Below, in pieces: positions 5,228 through 6,156 of a DNA stretch of 6,156 nt. Both the position numbers and the translations under genes were made by a program. Every line of letters begins with the position of its first letter. Within the stretch, counting starts at the first letter, position 1. The notes below the pieces were generated by a model, which saw only the letters and a list, made by a program, of their open reading frames with translations, was not told the origin of the DNA and did not search any database. Source of the stretch: Methanobacteriota archaeon (lineage in GTDB: Archaea; Thermoplasmatota; Poseidoniia; Poseidoniales; Poseidoniaceae); the NCBI GenBank assembly GCA_002719475.1, contig PBHQ01000013.1, forward strand, positions 67,306-73,461, given 5' to 3'.

Positions 5228-6156
5228 TCATTCCACCCAAAGGTAGGAACGGGCCCCTTCCAAATTTCCCTTTTCTCCAGAAACTTCCACCAGAGCAAAC
5301 TCTCCTTTTGGAGCAATGACTGATGAAGAACGTGTTTCCTTATGCAACTCTTCATAGGTAATCTGATCGATAGCTACTCGTCCGGCCAAACGCTCAAACA
5401 AACGCCAACGGCTGACTACTTCTCTCCATCCAGGAGCAACTACTCCCTCAAACACCTTGGCCTTGGCGCCACTACCGTAACCACAAAGTCCGAAGAATTC
5501 CCCTCCCTCAAACGAGTTCTCCTCATAATCAGATTCGAAGGTTGACATCATGGCTAGGAAAATCGAACCTGTGTATTGATTACCGATCAGACTTGATGCA
5601 CGCTGACCCTTTTCGATTCTTTGAGAATGGAACGATTGGTATTCCACCGTCTTGGATATAGCGCGTCGATAAGCATCCGCGGATTTCTGGAACTCGGCCT
5701 CGCCTTCAGGGGTATCCTCAAAGTCTTCTAAATGAGGGACTGGACCCAATGATTTCTCAATTTTCTTCCACTCTTCCGAGAATTTTCGGTCATGTCTGAA
5801 TACGTCAGGAAACATGCGCTTTGCTTGGAAGGCATATGGTAGATGCATGATAATACGAGCCCATTGTTCTGTCAATACCGGGTCGTGCTCTAACACATAT
5901 CGGCCATCTTCGACCGCTTTCTTTGAGAAATCTCTGAATGCTTCCTTAACTGCAACTTGATAGCACTGATTACTGAATTGACCATCGAAAACCGGTTCAT
6001 CTCGATGTACCTGTACCTTGTTTTCTCCATGTGCAAATATACCCATCCTTCGAACAGTTGAACTTGGGAGATGCTTAACCATACGCTCTGCCAATCCCTC
6101 CTTGATTTTGGCCCCTGCTTCTTTGGCAAGAGTCAAAACATGGCTGATTACGGATG
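5228..6156 (-). CDS. Hydroxymethylglutaryl-CoA synthase, C-terminal 308 residues (5' end outside window)
   Basis: HMG-CoA synthase condenses acetyl-CoA with acetoacetyl-CoA to HMG-CoA, the entry to the mevalonate pathway for isoprenoids and archaeal lipids. The frame stays open to the right edge, so the gene is cut: the half with the catalytic Cys and Glu lies outside. An internal TTG at 6136 is not a real start. In visible numbering, EPVFDGQFSNQCYQVAV (53-69) matches the 'DG-S-CY' block. The active-site His is His104 in IIMHLPYAFQAKR. GNQYTGSIFLAMMSTFE (191-207) is the substrate-binding GN-YT-S block, and FGLCGYGSGAKAKVF (221-235) is the YGSG loop. A LAGRVAIDQITYEELH segment (256-271) completes the fold. 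These motifs, and the long segment between His104 and GNQYT, look more like bacterial/eukaryotic synthases than the short archaeal form. The symbol is left blank because naming varies (mvaS, hmgcs). Confidence 0.9.
   Translation of the reverse strand, partial: SVISHVLTLAKEAGAKIKEGLAERMVKHLPSSTVRRMGIFAHGENKVQVHRDEPVFDGQFSNQCYQVAVKEAFRDFSKKAVEDGRYVLEHDPVLTEQWARIIMHLPYAFQAKRMFPDVFRHDRKFSEEWKKIEKSLGPVPHLEDFEDTPEGEAEFQKSADAYRRAISKTVEYQSFHSQRIEKGQRASSLIGNQYTGSIFLAMMSTFESDYEENSFEGGEFFGLCGYGSGAKAKVFEGVVAPGWREVVSRWRLFERLAGRVAIDQITYEELHKETRSSSVIAPKGEFALVEVSGEKGNLEGARSYLWVE

Noticed and set aside
6134..6136. TTG as the start of HMG-CoA synthase
   Set aside because: The frame continues open to the window edge and the family needs the N-terminal catalytic half, so the gene is simply cut by the window.
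1..6156. Defence system, CRISPR array, integrated element or tRNA-linked island
   Set aside because: I saw no regularly spaced repeats, transposase, integrase, toxin-antitoxin pair, tRNA gene or attachment-site duplication; the recognisable genes are ordinary metabolic and repair genes.

Overview
The window holds nine protein-coding genes, two of them cut by the window edges, packed tightly on both strands. I see no rRNA, tRNA, CRISPR array or mobile element. The most likely source is a planktonic archaeon of the Poseidoniales (Marine Group II) or a related Thermoplasmatota lineage. This is inference, not proof. It rests on a mevalonate-pathway HMG-CoA synthase beside an isovaleryl-type acyl-CoA dehydrogenase, few Shine-Dalgarno sequences, very short gaps, and acidic or low-complexity membrane proteins next to housekeeping enzymes. 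No gene here is diagnostic of the phylum, and a bacterial source is not excluded.

Layout from left to right. Minus strand, 1-1260: a three-gene run read right to left, consisting of an HDDC2/YfbR-like HD phosphohydrolase, a VOC (glyoxalase-fold) protein whose GTG start overlaps the HD stop codon by one base, and the first 101 residues of a Gln/Met-rich single-span membrane protein that leaves the window at base 1. Plus strand, about 1304-2928: an AlkA-type DNA glycosylase followed after 35 bases by an unrecognised membrane protein with a very acidic N-terminal domain. Minus strand, 2933-4592: a basic, probably disordered 131-residue hypothetical protein followed by an isovaleryl-CoA-dehydrogenase-like acyl-CoA dehydrogenase. 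Plus strand, 4727-5227: an NADPH-dependent FMN-reductase-like flavoprotein. Minus strand, 5228 to the right edge: the C-terminal 308 residues of HMG-CoA synthase.

Strand switches dominate the organisation. There are two divergent promoter regions (1261-1303 and 4593-4726) and two convergent junctions with almost no space: 4 bases at 2929-2932 and none at 5227/5228. The HD hydrolase and the AlkA glycosylase share a divergent promoter region and could both serve nucleotide-pool or DNA upkeep. HMG-CoA synthase makes the mevalonate precursor for isoprenoid lipids. An isovaleryl-CoA dehydrogenase would belong to leucine breakdown, whose usual route also passes through HMG-CoA, but the two genes here are not in one operon. 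I found no convincing new multi-gene system. The least explained items are the acidic membrane protein, the Gln/Met-rich membrane protein, the basic 131-residue protein, and an inverted repeat around a TATA-like element at 4605-4639.
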